Source: Puffinus mauretanicus
Lineage: Eukaryota > Chordata > Aves > Procellariiformes > Procellariidae
DNA length: 64,000 nt
Direction: 5' to 3'
Assembly (NCBI GenBank): GCA_023333565.1
Contig: JAJKFH010000209.1
Location: 728,001 to 792,000, forward strand
The notes beneath the pieces are model-generated. The model was not told where the DNA came from. It saw only the letters and a list, made by a program, of their open reading frames with translations, and made no database searches. The stretch's first letter is position 1. Each line of letters begins with the position of its first letter. Below are positions 30,301 through 45,300 of this stretch, piece by piece. The position numbers and the translations under genes were made by a program.

Positions 30301-33300
30301 AGCACAGCCAGTAGATCGAGGGGAGTGATTATCCCCCCCCTACTCAGCCCCAGCAGACCACATCTAGATACCGTGTCCAATTTGTGGCTACCGGTACAGG
30401 AAAGGTGTTCGTCAGTTGAAGGGAGTTCAGGAAAGGAGTACCAAGATGGTCAGGGGCTGGAGCACTTGCCCTGTGACGTGAGGCTGCAGGACTGGGGCTT
30501 GTTCAGCCTGGAGAAAAGGCAGCTTCGCAGGGGGACCTAACAGCAGCTCCCCGGTACCTCCTTCTTGAGAAGATGGAGCCAGGCTCCTTGGGGTGGTGTG
30601 TGGCAGGAGGGCGAGGAACAACAGACATAAATGGAAACAAGATGTTCAAACTGGATATAAGGAAAAACTTTTTCACCACAAGGACAGTCAGTGCCACAGG
30701 ATGCGCAGGGTGGTTGTGGCATCTCCATCCCTGGAGGTTTTCAAGACTTGACTGGATAAATCCCTGAGCAGCCTGGCCTGACCTCACAGCTGGAGGTTGG
30801 ACTGGAGATCTCTTGAGGTCCTTTCCAGCCTGAGCTGTCTTGTGATACTGTAAGCCCCAGGGGAACTGCACCGAGTACACTCACAAGCCTCATTCAGCCA
30901 AAGAGTTAAAAGTTAACCATTTCTACTGCTCTCCATTTATGAGCACATTGCCCCAATTTCTTAAAGTTTTCCCTCTTTGCAAAGCTTTGTGATGATTTTG
31001 TTTACGAGTTTGAAGAGAATAACTAACTTACATTGATGCAAATACTCTATTGCTTCTAGTCAAAGATGGGAGAATAGCACATAGTGTATAGTTTAATCAG
31101 GTAAATGAGGAAAGACTCCTTACTTAATAGATTTATAAGTTAGAGGTAGGTAGAGGCGTCTGCTTTGGTTTCTATGTTGAATGCGAAGTTAAATGAAAGC
31201 TCATTCCTGCTTCAGAGAGTTTTTCTGCTGCAAATTAGGGGTATTTTTGCACCCCTTAAAGCAGCAATTTCTTCAAATTCTTCAAAGTTCTCAAAATGTT
31301 TCCAAATGTGTATCAGTTTTAGCCAGGTGAAAAGGTATTTTTTGCTTGTGTTGTTCCTGTGGGGTGGGAAAGGCAGATCAGGGGAATAAAGTAAACTAGT
31401 TCTTTCAGAACAGAATGCACCTTCAGGAAGATACTGGAATTATTTTTAAGGCAAACTGCGACAGAATATAGCCCGTATAACTGAGGAGAGAGATTGTTTC
31501 TTCATGTTTTGGGACTTGCTTCTTTTCCTTTTTCAGTGTCTTCCAGAGCCCATAAATTCTAGCTGATGTGTGCCCCTTGTCAGTCAAAGCTGCTTAAAAA
31601 TAATGAAAATGTGACTTGTTGCATTTATATTTTATGATGTTTTTTCTCTCAAACGAAACGTGTAATAAAATCCTGGTAATGTGTTTAATCTCTATGGTTG
31701 AAGTGTAAAGAGAGTAAAGCATTTTTCTGCTGTATTTTCCAGTGGCTTTGAAACGTATGCTGAACTTCAATGTTCCTCCTGTTAAAAACAGCACAGGAGA
31801 ACCAGTGTGGAAGGTAAGAACTATTTGAACAGGAATAGGAGAATTTTATACTGTTCAAAAAAGTGCAGATTTTCAAATTTTAACTAACTCGAGAATCTTC
31901 TCTATGTTCTTAACTTGTACTTGTGTTTTATGAATATACAGAATTGAATATCAGAATTGCTGAGAAAAAAACATATTTGAGATATTGGCTGCTTGAAGAC
32001 CCAATGACTGATTCTGTAGGCAATATTTTAATGAGCAACTGAGGAGGACATTTTTGAAATATACTTAGGTCTCATTGATACCTGTTGGCAGAAACTTGCA
32101 TAATACCTTACAGGTGAACTTGCAGAGTGAGAAAGAAGCCCATAGAAAGGGAGGAACTATTGATAGCCTTAAATTTGGGACAACTGAGCTCAAGCTACCT
32201 TTATTAGCTTTAAAAAGTAATTTGTGGGAAGTTTTTACTACTACAAAGCATATATTCTGTCTCTTCATCCATTCTGTTGTCTTTTTTTTGCTAATTCCTT
32301 TTTTCCCTCTCTGCTTCTCCTTTTGTTTCCTCCCAAATGCAGTTAAGAGAAATTCTGCACTTACAATAACAGATTTCTGACAGGAGATTCCTGTTTGACT
32401 GACGCTTTTCAGGAGATGGAAGTGATGAATTTATTTCCCTTTATCATTGAGTTTCTTTTCATTCTTCTTTTTTTTTTTTTTTTGTATTAGTAAGCACAAA
32501 AGGAAATCCATGACAAATTAATGATGTATTATAAATTGGCAAATGTTTAGCACTTTTCAGGTTACGACAGTAGTTCCTTAAACCTGAATTCCTGTATCCC
32601 CTGTATCCTGTATTCTACTGTATCAACTTTTTACACCACTTTGTAAAAAGATGTATTTCTCTTTCAGGTTCTCATTTATGACAGATTTGGCCAAGATATA
32701 ATCTCACCTTTGCTGTCAGTGAAAGAGCTGAGAGATATGGGGATCACTTTGCATCTGTAAGTAAAAAAATCAGGATTTTTTTTTGCTAAAAAGAACTTTC
32801 TTTAATATTCCCCCAAAATCACAAACAAAAATTGAAAATCATTTGATAAATAAGTACTAACATAAAGTTTATACCCTGCCTTGTTTCTAAAATCAGGTGG
32901 TATTATTCAGAATCAGGGAGTAGAAAGGTCATTCAGAACACTGTTCAGTAGGATTTCTTACTAAGTAGAGGAGACCCCTGCTCAAAATAAGAATTATCCA
33001 AAGGTGTTTTGGGGAATCTGCCTGTACAATTCCCTCTGTATTCATATATCTTAAAATTATTTTGGCCCAAACTGTTTCATGGGACTGTGCATTTTCTCTG
33101 CTTGTCTTTTTGCACATAGATGTTAATTGTCTCTTGTCAAAGATATGGAATCTTTAAGTATTATTTTTAAAATTTCCCATTTTGCTTTCTCCAGATTATG
33201 TTTATTTAGTTCATTGTCATTCCTTAGCTGTGGTAATAGTCATGGAGGATCTTTGAAGATACGTTTATTTTTTTCAAAAGTTTATTAACTTTCACTAAGT

Positions 33301-36300
33301 GAAGGCTAGAAATGAAAACACAGTTTAACATGTTGACATATCAGCAGAAATGTGAGAAGCGTGTAAGCACCTTGCCTGACTTTGTTTTAATGAGCAGGAA
33401 AGGCAAGTTTAATAGTAGAGATATGCGGGTTTTTTGTTATCATGTCAACAATCAATAATTGATATATGAACTTTGTGGATGCAGTATTTTACCTTCCTCT
33501 GAATGGATTAATCTATTTTTGAAGATTTGCAAAGCCTTTTCTCAAGCTTTGAATAAACTTTGGAGACCTGTATTAATATATTCAGCCAAAAATTATACAA
33601 ATATGATTTTGCTATTTTTCCATGTTTTGTTCTTGCTAAAATCTAGCTAAATATAGGGAGAAATTGTAGGAAACGAAACGTGTCTGTATAAATAAATAAT
33701 TTCTTTAACTTTTATAATGTTACACAAATCAGAGGAGGAACACATTAGAGATGTATTTTTTCTTCCTTTCAGGCTTTTGCATTCAGATCGGGATGCTATT
33801 CCAGATGTTCCAGCTATTTACTTTGTAATGCCGACAGAAGAAAATATTGACAGAATGTGCCAGGTAACTTGCATGCTTAATGTTTCAAATGAGTGGACAC
33901 AACAGAGGTAGAGTGTGTGGAGTAATCCTGCACTCACCGGAGTGTGACCATTTTGTATCTAGTTCTTTTGCGTGTCTGAACATCTTTGCTTGCATTTTTT
34001 ATATATTAGCACATATTTGTCATAAAAATACTACCAAAAATTTTTATGTGCAAAACTTCAATTTCCTAGAAAATAGAGGGGTAAAATGTCTTCTGTGTTT
34101 CGGAGAGAGAGTTTTGGGAGTGAAAAGACAAGAGGCAGTGGGCACATATTGAAATATAGGCAATTCCATTTAAACATAAGAAGAAGCTACTTTAATGAGG
34201 ATGGCCGAATGCTGGAACAGATTGCCTGGAGAGTTTCTGGAGTCTCCATCCTTGGAGATGTTCAAAACTCGGCTGGACACAATCCTGAGCCACCTGCTCT
34301 ATTTGACTCTGCTTTGAGTGGGGGGGTTGGACTAGGCTAACCTCAGTGTTTCATATTCTATATGAGGAATTGATGGAAGGTTGACATCTTCACTGAAGGA
34401 AGGGAGAAGAGCAGAGGGTACTTTTGGTCAGTGGTGAGGTGTGGAGTAGTGGTTGTTATCTGGTAGCTCAAATTTCATTTCCTGGTTTTTGCAGTTCTGT
34501 GTTAGGTTAGTTATAGCTAGTTATGTAGTCAAAACACTGCGTACAGGGCTGTATACACAGACAGCTAAGCACTTCCAAGAATCTAGTTTGACTGTGGATA
34601 ATTAGAACATCACATAGTAAAAGTAAGAATGTTTTTTAATTAGTCAGAAATATATTAGTACTTATTCAGGAAAAAGGTTGTGGTTTTCCTTCCTTTTAGG
34701 ATCTTCGAAACCAGCTTTATGAGTCTTATTATTTAAACTTTATTTCTGCCATTTCGAGAAGTAAACTGGAAGATATTGCAAATGCTGCCATAGGTGCTAA
34801 TGCAGTAACTCAAGTGGCTAAGGTAAGAAAATCCCCCAGTCTCTAATTAAAGATACTACCATTACAGGTGTTACTGCATTCTTATGTGGCCACTTCAGTG
34901 CCATACACAGCTTTTCTGACTGAATCATGAACAAGATAAATGTTTAGCTGGACTCAATGTCAGGCATAGATTTATTGGGGTCAAAGAAGGAATCTACAGA
35001 CATCTCAGTAATGCAGCCTAGTACTGTACTTCAGCTTAGTCAAAAGTCCAAGTGCTGCAAGACCTTTGTGCTAAATGATAAGAGGGGAAATACAGCGGTT
35101 TCAGAGTATTCACGATCTCATCAGCTCAATGAGTGCATCCAGTGCATATGTAATGTGGTGGTGTTTTTAGCTCCTAAATACAGAAAAAGTGCAGTATGAG
35201 TGCAGTTGTCATTTTAAATAAGCAGTGTATCGTGGAGGTGGATGTTTCATTCATATGCACTGTTATTCAGTACACTCCTATACCTTTATGATTTAAAAGC
35301 AGGTGTCAGGTATGTCCCCTCTTATTTTTGTTGAATGCCTGTACCAAAACCTGCAAATTATTAACTAATTATTTTCATATATACTATACTATATATTCAC
35401 TTTTTCTTATTCCTGTTAGGGAGTACTACTGGCATGAGAGAAACAAACTGTTGTGAAATGAAATGAAAACTACTAATATTGTTTAAGCCTTAAGTCTTCA
35501 GCAGGAGTAAATTGTGAACTAACTTTCTTAAATCTGTTTTTCTGTTGTGATGTCCCATTAACAGTTTATGCTATAGAGGTTTAATTTTTTTCCTGAGTGT
35601 ACAGGTATGTTACAGAAAAATTAGATTTTGTGGGCTATAATCTCTCATTGTGTAGGTATTGCCCTCTTTCCTCTCTCATGCCTGAGAACTCAGCACTGTT
35701 TATGTTGTAGTCCTTCATATTAATAAAAAATAAACCTGTAATATTATAATGACCTCCATATGTGTTTTTTCAGTGATGACTGGCTACTAAAAATTTGTCC
35801 ACAGAAATACTTGGACTGTTTTCTTTTAGCACTTTTCAGGTGCTCTAATGTTTTGTGTTATCACTCAATCCTTACACAGGCTTTTTAATTCGTGCATTGT
35901 ATCTTGCATTTCTTTCTTTTAATAGGTAGTTCTGTAAACGGTGCAAAAAAAAGTAGCGATAAATCACAGATTTTTTTTTTTTTTTTTTTTATGCTTCAAC
36001 CTGGGCTGTTCTGACTGTTATTCCTTGATTTCTAGGTGTTTGATCAATATCTTAATTTTATTACTTTAGAAGATGACATGTTTGTATTGTGTAACCAAAA
36101 CAAAGAACTTGTTTCGTATCGTGGTAAGTAAAATTTGTATAAAAATTATACTGGAATGTCTAAAGTTGAAATTTACTTTTGAAGTTGTAGCTTATACCAA
36201 GCAATGATTTTATTTTGCTTTGATCTGCTCAGAATTCAGGATAATCTGTTAGCTGTGTAGTTTAAAGTTATGAAGGAAGCAGTTCTTAGGTATTAATTTC

Positions 36301-39300
36301 AGCATCTTTACTGCACAGCTATTGTAATATTGAAAAACAATTTTGTATTTTTAAATAACAAATTTAGTAAAGCAAAACTGCAGTATAGGCATATATGGAT
36401 AGTAGGGCTTTTTATACATGGAATAATATAGGAAAAATTTCATATAGTTTACACATGTAGATAGACACTGTGGGTGGCTGCTGTGTTTAGGCACCACTAT
36501 TCAGTCATGATCCCTTCTGCAGTTCTTAAGGAATTAAGTATTTTGTTTCTGTGTGAATGGTCAGTTGGAAAGTTACTGTAAGGAATGCAAAGCAAGAAAG
36601 ATGACAGAGTTTCTTGTGTCTTCTAAGCAGTGAAAACGTGTGGGGCTGTGCAAGGGGAGATAGTTAGGATCAGGGGCTGGAGTAGCACAGGGAAGAATCT
36701 GGGAATGGGCATTCTAGAAAATAAGAAATGCTGATTGCTTCTGCAAGCATGTGAGCCAAGCATGTCGCATGTCAGCTGCTTCGTAAAGTCTCAGAGCAAG
36801 TGAAGTCAGCCTCATGGAACTCTTTTTTTCTTTTCTTGGGACTTCTGTTGGACCAGTTTTGGAACTAGCAGGAAAACCAAGTGGCTGCCTTAGGTCAGTT
36901 ACCTCTACAGCTATGGTGCTACGGCAGCCCAAGTCAACATATAGAATAGTTGTCATAATTGTCCACATGGTTTTCCTCCCTCCTTTGATTTGATTTTTGT
37001 GCTCCCCTGACCCATTCAATATGCTAAATCAACAGAGAACTATCATTGTACCTGTCCTGCCCCTCTTGCTCAAATGGCTAGCTATTACAGGGTGGGTTGT
37101 CTTGCTGCCCCTGCTGTAGTTTCCCTCATCTTACATTCTTACATCAGAACCAGTAATCTTGGAGCTGCAGAGTGTTCAGTTGACTCATTCCATAGAAAAT
37201 ACCAGCTCATTTGTGTGATCTACAAAACCCATGCAGGGGAAGCAGCAGAAGTGTGTAAGTCAGAGGCAAGATAGCCCTTTTTTAGCAGCAGCTCCTCATT
37301 ACTTTAGTGTAGTCACAGTGTCTACACACAGTGTCACACAGTTAATTCCTGATTTATTTGGATGCACAGAATACTCACTAGTGACTAGGTAGAGATGAGA
37401 CATCTCCATATGCCTAACATTTAGCGGTGAGATTTTTCTCATCTCTTGCCCAATTTCCAAAGTCAGTACCTTTCTTTAAAACTGGATCCATGATACTGAG
37501 TTCTGTCTCACACTGGGGATGGATTCCATTGTCAGAATGAAGAGCATTTTTGTTTGAAAAGCAGACTTTTGGGTTTTTTTACTAAAACCTGCTGTTAAGA
37601 GTTTTAGTAATAATTGTTTTGTGATGTGTTTGTGTGTATGTAAAGATACTTGACAGGCTCTCGTAAGATTCCTGCTAGCTAACAAGGAATTTGGATTAAA
37701 ATGACTGAGAATGTTTTGCACCTGTCAGTTTCTATGTGGTTTGTTTTCCTCTCTTGGGCTGCTGAAATTTGTCACATGACACGTGGTTTCACACCATGTT
37801 TAAACCAATCTAGAAGTGGGCTGTTTCCAAAAGCTGATCGAACAGAAGTCTAATCTCCCATAGAGAGTGATTAGTTTTCCGTTAGAGCACTGAGCCAATC
37901 CATCTCGCTGTGCGAGTTCTAGATCTGACCCAGGCAGGCAGCAGGAGTGCAGGGGCAAAGAAGAAATGGTCTTTTTTGCCTTTGGAGAGTAACCCTAGCA
38001 GGAAACTGCCAGTTTGTATATAGTTTCATAATCTACATAAGTCAATGTAAATAAGACGGTGATGAAAGACTGCTGCTGTTCTTGCAGCAGCACTGCCACG
38101 TGTGGCCGCGCATGTAGCTGAATGGATGAACTAAGAACAAATGTAACAAAAAAGGTTAATTTTCCGTTTCCTGATTTCCTGGCTGTATGACTGCGTTTAC
38201 AGAGAGGTAATGTCAGGACAAATAAGCCTGATAACGTTCTTCCATTATGTAAAAGGCTTTCACGGACAGAAAGGAGATAACACATTTTCTCTGTCCATGT
38301 AGTAATGGACAAAAAGTGATGAGCTTAAATTGCAACAAGAAAGTTTCTGATCAGATATTAGGAGCACTTTCTAACATTAAAGATAGTGAAATATTAGAAT
38401 AGATTACCTATAAACATTATGGCATTTTCATGACTGGGAGGCTTTGGGAATTGGTGTAGATACAGAAATAACTCATCTTTGGGCAAGAGGACTGACCAGG
38501 TAATCCCTCAGGCTCCCTTTGGTTCTGTTTTTCTACGACTGCGTAGAAGGAAGAGTAAATCTGTAATATTGGTATAAAGTTGATGTTCCTGGCATCCTGT
38601 TTGATGCGATTTGAATGCTGCTTTCACAAATTTGGATCAATTTTGTAAAACAACAAGAAAATGTAGGAGACCTAAGCTTACTTTTCTGTAATAGGTGCAT
38701 CCCCAATAAGCTTGTTACAGTGGAAAGAGAGGAATATATAGAAAACATGATAGAACATTTTACTGAAAGATTATTAATGGAGTTTCTCAAAGGTTGACCT
38801 AAGGAGCAGTAATATTGAATATTTGTGTTGATTTGTGTTGAAAGGAATGTGCTCATAAAATGTGCATGTTACACAAAATTAGAAGGCACTGACAGTATGC
38901 AGTTTACTGGAACATCATAAATGAGTACCTTAAACATAATAATAGGGAAGGAATTAAATTTTAACGTTGAGAAAGGCAAGGGAGTAAAAATAAGATTATT
39001 TCCCCCCATAAACTGGGAGACCATTAGTTGGAGATAACTACAGAATGATAGCCCCAGTTAATTTCAAAGCTTTGTGTCCTGGTCATTACAGGAAAATACA
39101 GATATTGGGAACAGTCTGCCTTTCTTGGTAGTGATATTTCAGAAACTTGAACTCAGAATAAAAAAAATGCTGAGGAGGGTGCTTCTATTGCTGCTGTCAT
39201 CCTCACAGCCTAGTAAAAAGTTTGACTTACTAAGTATAGCTGCTGATAGAAATTGCTAATATAATCCATCTCTCTAAAGTTCTTAGAGGACAAAAGCTGG

Positions 39301-42300
39301 GGGAAAAAAAGCACCTTTAAAGTTAGAGAATTATTATGGCTGGCTATGCATAAATTTGGGATGGAAGGCTTATTAATATTCAGAGTTTTGAAGTTCATTT
39401 TTGAAGAAAGAGTGTAAGACAGGTGATTACATGAGAAATTTTTAAAGGTAAAATAAAACGAAAGAGAATACTATGTGTCTCTTGTTCTAACCTAAATATG
39501 TGAGGGAAATCTTTCTATCTGTAGTGTGAAATGTTTTAGAACTTGGGAATTATCCCTAACCTAGAGACTAAGAATAAATTTATTAAAGAAAAAAAAAAAA
39601 AGGAATCTCCATTACAAGAGGTGGGATTTAGAGGCTTTAAACATAGATAACTGCATACTGTAATTCTTTTTAAATTACACAAGTAATTCTTGAGGATTTT
39701 ATATCTGAAAAATGGTTTCCAAATGGATGGCTATTTCTGTTCTGTAACATGGTTTTCTAGGAGGTTTTTAATGATGCAATACTAACACAATCCAGAAGTT
39801 ATAGTATGCATTGTCAGAGATAATTGGAAAAGGTTGTGTAGTGTTTGACCTTACACAGTGAGAAATAATTAAGTTCTCCCAATATTTTGCTCAAAAAAAC
39901 TAAAAAAAAAAGGGGGGGGAAAATGATGGATGTGCTAAGAGGGGCATTTCACGATTTGATCTCTTTTTGCAAAAAAAGCTGTTGGTTGTTAACAACCATT
40001 AGGTAAGAAGAGGATCGCTTTCTCAGTATTAAAGTGGCATAAACTTCTTTAACCCTATTCTTAACTCTTTTCCACACTGTTTTAGCCATTAACCGACCAG
40101 ATATAACGGATACAGAAATGGAAACTATAATGGACACTATTGTTGATAGCCTCTTCTGTTTTTTTGTTACACTTGGTAAGTTTTCAAATTCCAGTATATT
40201 TTCCATATGTTTTCCTCTTAGAAAGGATCCATATTCAATGAGATACCTAGAAGTTTAATGATTTCATATAGCAAATTAAAGGCATTTTAGATCTGTGACA
40301 GAAATCTTAATAGTTCACAGGGTGGGTTAATGATCTTGCTCAAATTATTGCTGTACATCACTGCAAAAGACATTAAAGGCTGTCCTACATGGGAGTTGAG
40401 TCTTAGTCTTTGGTATCAATGGGAGAAGAATACCGAAATGCAAAGGTTTGGATTCACTGTTTTTACAAAATCCTAGTTTGCAAAGAAGATCAATAGTGCT
40501 TTGAGTTTGGATTTGTAGCTCTCAAAAAAAAAAAACCCTCAGAAAAAGAAGAAAAAAAAACCCTCACACAAACCCTGCAAAGATCTAACTGAAATAACTC
40601 AAGCAATAGGAAGATATTTTAAATAAATCTTATCGATTATAAATTATATCTAAATATATTAAATGTATTTATTTTATTGTGAGTTTTCTTGATGATTAGC
40701 TCATAGATTTTTCATAGTGATGACATTTAACCTAAGTTCTCACTGAAGTCAGTCAGTCTGAGACAGCATTCCTACGAGAGGAGCTGGGGATCACTATGGG
40801 GCAGTCTGTTCCCTTGGACCTATTGAGTTCTTTCAAGCGTTAGTGTGATACAAATGAAATCTCTTTTACTCAGTCACTTAAACTCTATGGTACTGGAATT
40901 TTCATATTTATATAGCTAAGTGAGAAACAGTAGCTAAAGATTTTGAAACCTGAAAGCCAATGGAAAATGTGCTTTTGAAAATAACATTACCCTGCAGTGA
41001 GTTGTAACTGATATATTGTGGTGATGGTGGTGTTATAGTACTTATTATTACTATTTTCAAGTGACTTTAATCTTTTGAAACTAAGTTTTAATGCTTCTAT
41101 ATGAGATAGCCTGTCCCCTCCATAGTACGTTAGCTATCTTTCTAGTGTACGCTATACTTCTCATAAATTCTGGTGTGAGGTATTCACTTACTTTTGTAAA
41201 ACTTTGTTTAATATTTCCATATAGTATTTTTTGTTTCATAGATAAAGACTGCAAGAGACAAATTTAATGTAAGTTAGTATTGTCCACTTGAAAAATTTCA
41301 TCTCAGAATGTTACTAAAAATTTGTTTTATGAAAAGTACACTAATTTATAATCTGAAAACTATAATACAAGTAGAAGTCAATATATCTTTTATTAGGAGC
41401 TATTCCTATAATCAGATGTTCAAGAGGAACTGCAGCTGAAATGGTGGCAGTGGTAAGAAACTATTTTCTAAACAAGTATCATTGTTTTAAAACTTTCCTA
41501 ATAGCTTGTTTACTTTTCTCAATACTAGGCAGAGATCTAGTGTCATTGTATCCTTTTTCTTATGAAGGAAATAAAATTGAAAGGAGGTATACCAGTTTTC
41601 CTTTCTGATTTCAGTTCCATGAAATTGTAATATTATGGAATCAGCTGGTGAGAAACTTAAACATGAATAATCATTCCTAATCTGACAAGATTAGGAAGAT
41701 TTTCTGACAGGCATTATAATTACAGCCATTAAGCTATATTTACACAGTTTAAAAAGTCTGGCCTGGGTTTTTCTGTGTATCTTAGTAAGAAATTTTTATC
41801 TATCTTACTGAGAAACCCCGTAAGTACAAGACATTTTTACTATATCAAATATCAAACTAAACTGACACTGAACTTGATCATCAAGTAGGGGTGAAATTAC
41901 CAAACTAAATTGCAATTAAAAATCTCTACAGCACTGCCTTCATTAGAGCACTGTGCTTCATTTCTTCCATCTTCCTCACATCTCTCTTTGTCAGTGAAGC
42001 CTTGATACTGATTAAACCTAGGTATTCAGTGTGCATGCATTCATAGAGAGTAATCTCATTTTTATGAAACACTTAGTGTGGCAGCGTCTGACAGCCCAAT
42101 TTGCTGCTTCTGCTCTGGTTCCCTCTTGGTGCATCCTACTGATATTTTCTATTCGCATGTTTAGGGAGAGGGTGCTAATTGCCTGGGAGGAGATCAGTGG
42201 ACATAAAGGAAATATCTTCTCTGTAGTCCTGGATATAGATATAAACGCTGGAGGGAGAAAATAGAAGGAACAGATTTCTTTCTTTCCCATGTGCAGGGGA

Positions 42301-45300
42301 CCTAGACTTCCTGCAGCTAAGACATTTATAAACTACAAAAACAGCACAATAAATCTTTAAATGTTGATCATATAAAGAGGTTAGGAAACCACTGGTTTGT
42401 TAAAAGCTGTTTTGTTTTTTTCCCCCTTCAGAAATTAGATAAGAAGCTCAGAGAGAATCTAAGAGATGCCAGAAACAGTCTTTTTACAGGTGACACACTT
42501 GGAGCTGGCCAATTCAGGTATGATGTTAGTAATAACTATGTATTTTTATTTTTCATATTTCAGTTGTCTGAAATATCTCATTAGGATAAATCACCACTGT
42601 ACTGAAAACTGTATTTACAAGAATTTGGTCAAATTCTATATTAAAAGAATTTATATACTCTTAAGGGAGTTTTCCCATCTCTTAGCGTAACCGATTTGAA
42701 AACTTTTGTAGCTGAGTGTGCAGTCCTGGGACAGTGAGACAAAAATTATTTAACGAACCAGGTAATTTTGTTCAACCTCTAAACCCAGCAAGAACCAAAG
42801 TCCTGCAAATATACTCAGTTTACAGGACCAGGGTATGCAATCGGATGTCTGAACGTATCTGTTAGCAACCTTTAGTCCATTAAAAAGAAAGAAATACACA
42901 TTTTCTCACTTGTGAGCACTGTTATCAGTTGTAGTTATGTCAAAAGCAAGTGTTTCTCAGCTGATCTCTATATCTACCAGAGGAGGACTGCTTAAGGACT
43001 ACCACTTGGATAATTAGATAACAGTTAAGGACTGTTAAGTCATGACCATTTGAATCCTTTGAGGGGAAAGAGGGGTGAGAAAAGACGTTGTGGATGCTTG
43101 CCTCCTGTGTATACTGTTGCCCCCGGATAGTTGAATACTCCCCAGGCTGCCTTAGGAGAGCGTATTACAGGAGTTTACACTGTACATGGAAAGGTGAGGA
43201 GATGTATTGGGAAGACTGTAGCTGAAGAAAACAGTTATGATCTCCTAACTGGATATAAAATAGTCATCATATTTTTATCTCAAATTAAGAGCAGAACTTG
43301 GATAAAAGACATAAAAAACATCAAGTGGCAAAATGGAATGAGACTGAAATGAGATTAGGAGACAGAACAGCTGTGAAGTACCAGTTCCCTCATTTTCATG
43401 GGAACTGAATTGTAACCACTGTTCTTCCTTCAGAGGGGTGGCTTGGTTTCCTGATAATATAGCATCATTACCTTCAGAAAATCAAAATACAAGGAAAGGC
43501 AAATATGAGAACCTTTAACTAGTTAAATGGCTTCAGATATTCAGTTTGGTTTTCAGAATCAGGTGACTAAGGCTCTTGAGATTACATATCTACGTGAAAA
43601 TACTTACTGCAAGGAAATCCAGAGCCTGGAATTAACATGCTTTTACTCTGTTCAAATACACTGTAATTTAGGCGTCACATTTACTGTAGGGTTAATGTGC
43701 TTAAGGGAAATGGTAGTGTGCTTAAGGGAAATGGTTGCAATAATGTTCTGTCCATTCACAGCCTTCCTATATTCACTAATTTTTCATGGAGCCATAATCC
43801 AACACATTTAGGCATGTCTGCGTTCTTTTTCCACAAAATTGAGTATTGATGGAACTACCGCAATGCATCTCAGAAGTTCGTAATTTTTTCTTTATGGACT
43901 TCATATACAAGCAAAGAGAAAAATGAAATTAAAAAGCATTGAGAGAGAGATTTTATATTTGAGGTTCATAATGGGGATTAAGGTCGAATATTACCTACTC
44001 AAACAGCTGTTTGGAACTCAAATGTGTATCCATACAAAAAGATATTAGTTAATACCTGAAAGTCTAGTTACTGTTTAGTGTTTTGGCTTCTGCTCAATAT
44101 TTATGGATTGGTAATTTCACTTAGTACAAAATAAAATAGTCTTTTTATCATTACTAAGACAGTGCTTCATGGAATTTCTGGCAGTGATCAGCCCCAGATG
44201 CTTTGAGGAAGGCTGGAGGAACTCTGCAGTAGGCAGTCTGGCTTTTAACTTGAAATGTGATGTAGAAGATGACTGATACAACTCAGGATGTTACTGGGAT
44301 GTTCTAAACATGTTTAAAGAAGTACTAATACAGTGTCATCTTTTCAGCTTCCAAAGGCCCCTATTAGTCCTTGTTGACAGAAACATAGATTTAGCAACTC
44401 CTCTACATCATACATGGACATACCAAGCTTTAGTGCATGATGTTCTGGTAAGAATAAATCTGATTTTGTTACCAAAACTATTTTTTCACTCAGTTTGTTA
44501 TTAAACTTAATACCAGATTCTCTCTTAATCCAAAATCTGTTTTGTCTGTTTTATTTTCTCTAGAAGGTTTATTTAGCAATAACTTCTAAAATGGTTAAAA
44601 AGTTGACATTTTGATATTATCAAAAGATAGGTAATTCAGCAGTCCTAGGTTTTTCTTCATGGTGTTTTATGTTATGTAAACTCCAAACTCCATTAAGTGC
44701 AGTTCAGTTTTGAAAAATAAATGCTTTTAATGAGTCTTTAAACCGGTTTTAGTGTTAGTTTGAAACCTATTTCTGTTTTTCTCCACAAGGTGGTGTAGGT
44801 GTTCAATATAGAGATACCAAGTGGTGTATGACCCTACTGTGAGGAATCTAAAATAGATTTTTTTAATAATTCTTTTGAAATTCAGATAGCCTTAAACCAC
44901 TTTTATTTCCTCAAGTTTATTTTATAAAACCAGTAGTAGAAACATACTTGAATGAAAGCAAATACTGTTTACCTAAGATTTATGCATTTCGTATATAGTT
45001 ACAGACTAAATAAGAAAAGATAATATGAGTAAGAATAATTACTTTCTGGAGGATTTTTTATATTGTAGGTTAGTCATGCAAATCATTTCAATATCTAGCT
45101 TTGAGAAATATATTGGTTTTATTATTGAGACTGTTAGAGGAATCTGTAAAATATGCAGATGTGTGTTTGTATACCAAGTTGGTTGTGAACTGTATAGTCA
45201 TACATACAGTGTCGTCCAGAAACTTGCATTGCTACCATGAAAATATTTTAGCACTAATGGGATGTTTCAGGACACTTTTAAATTCTATTTTATGTAATTC

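Larger units (their letters stand above)
27357..31742 (+). other. SCFD1: SCFD1 intron 1
   Basis: The CpG island continues to about 27870. Pyrimidine-rich unique sequence follows (28130-28620), then an A23 run at 29184-29206 and a decayed CR1 from about 29325 to 30852. The rest, to the TGTATTTTCCAG acceptor, is unremarkable. Confidence 0.6.

Noticed and set aside
38070..38092. GCTGCTG..CAGCAGC stem-loop
   Set aside because: A seven-base stem with a short loop; too small for a microRNA precursor and common by chance.
38800..39080. Possible ancient CR1 ORF2 remnant in SCFD1 intron 6
   Set aside because: A CACAAAATTAGAAGGCACTG stretch recalls the region after the FADD motif, but the surrounding sequence cannot be aligned with confidence by eye.
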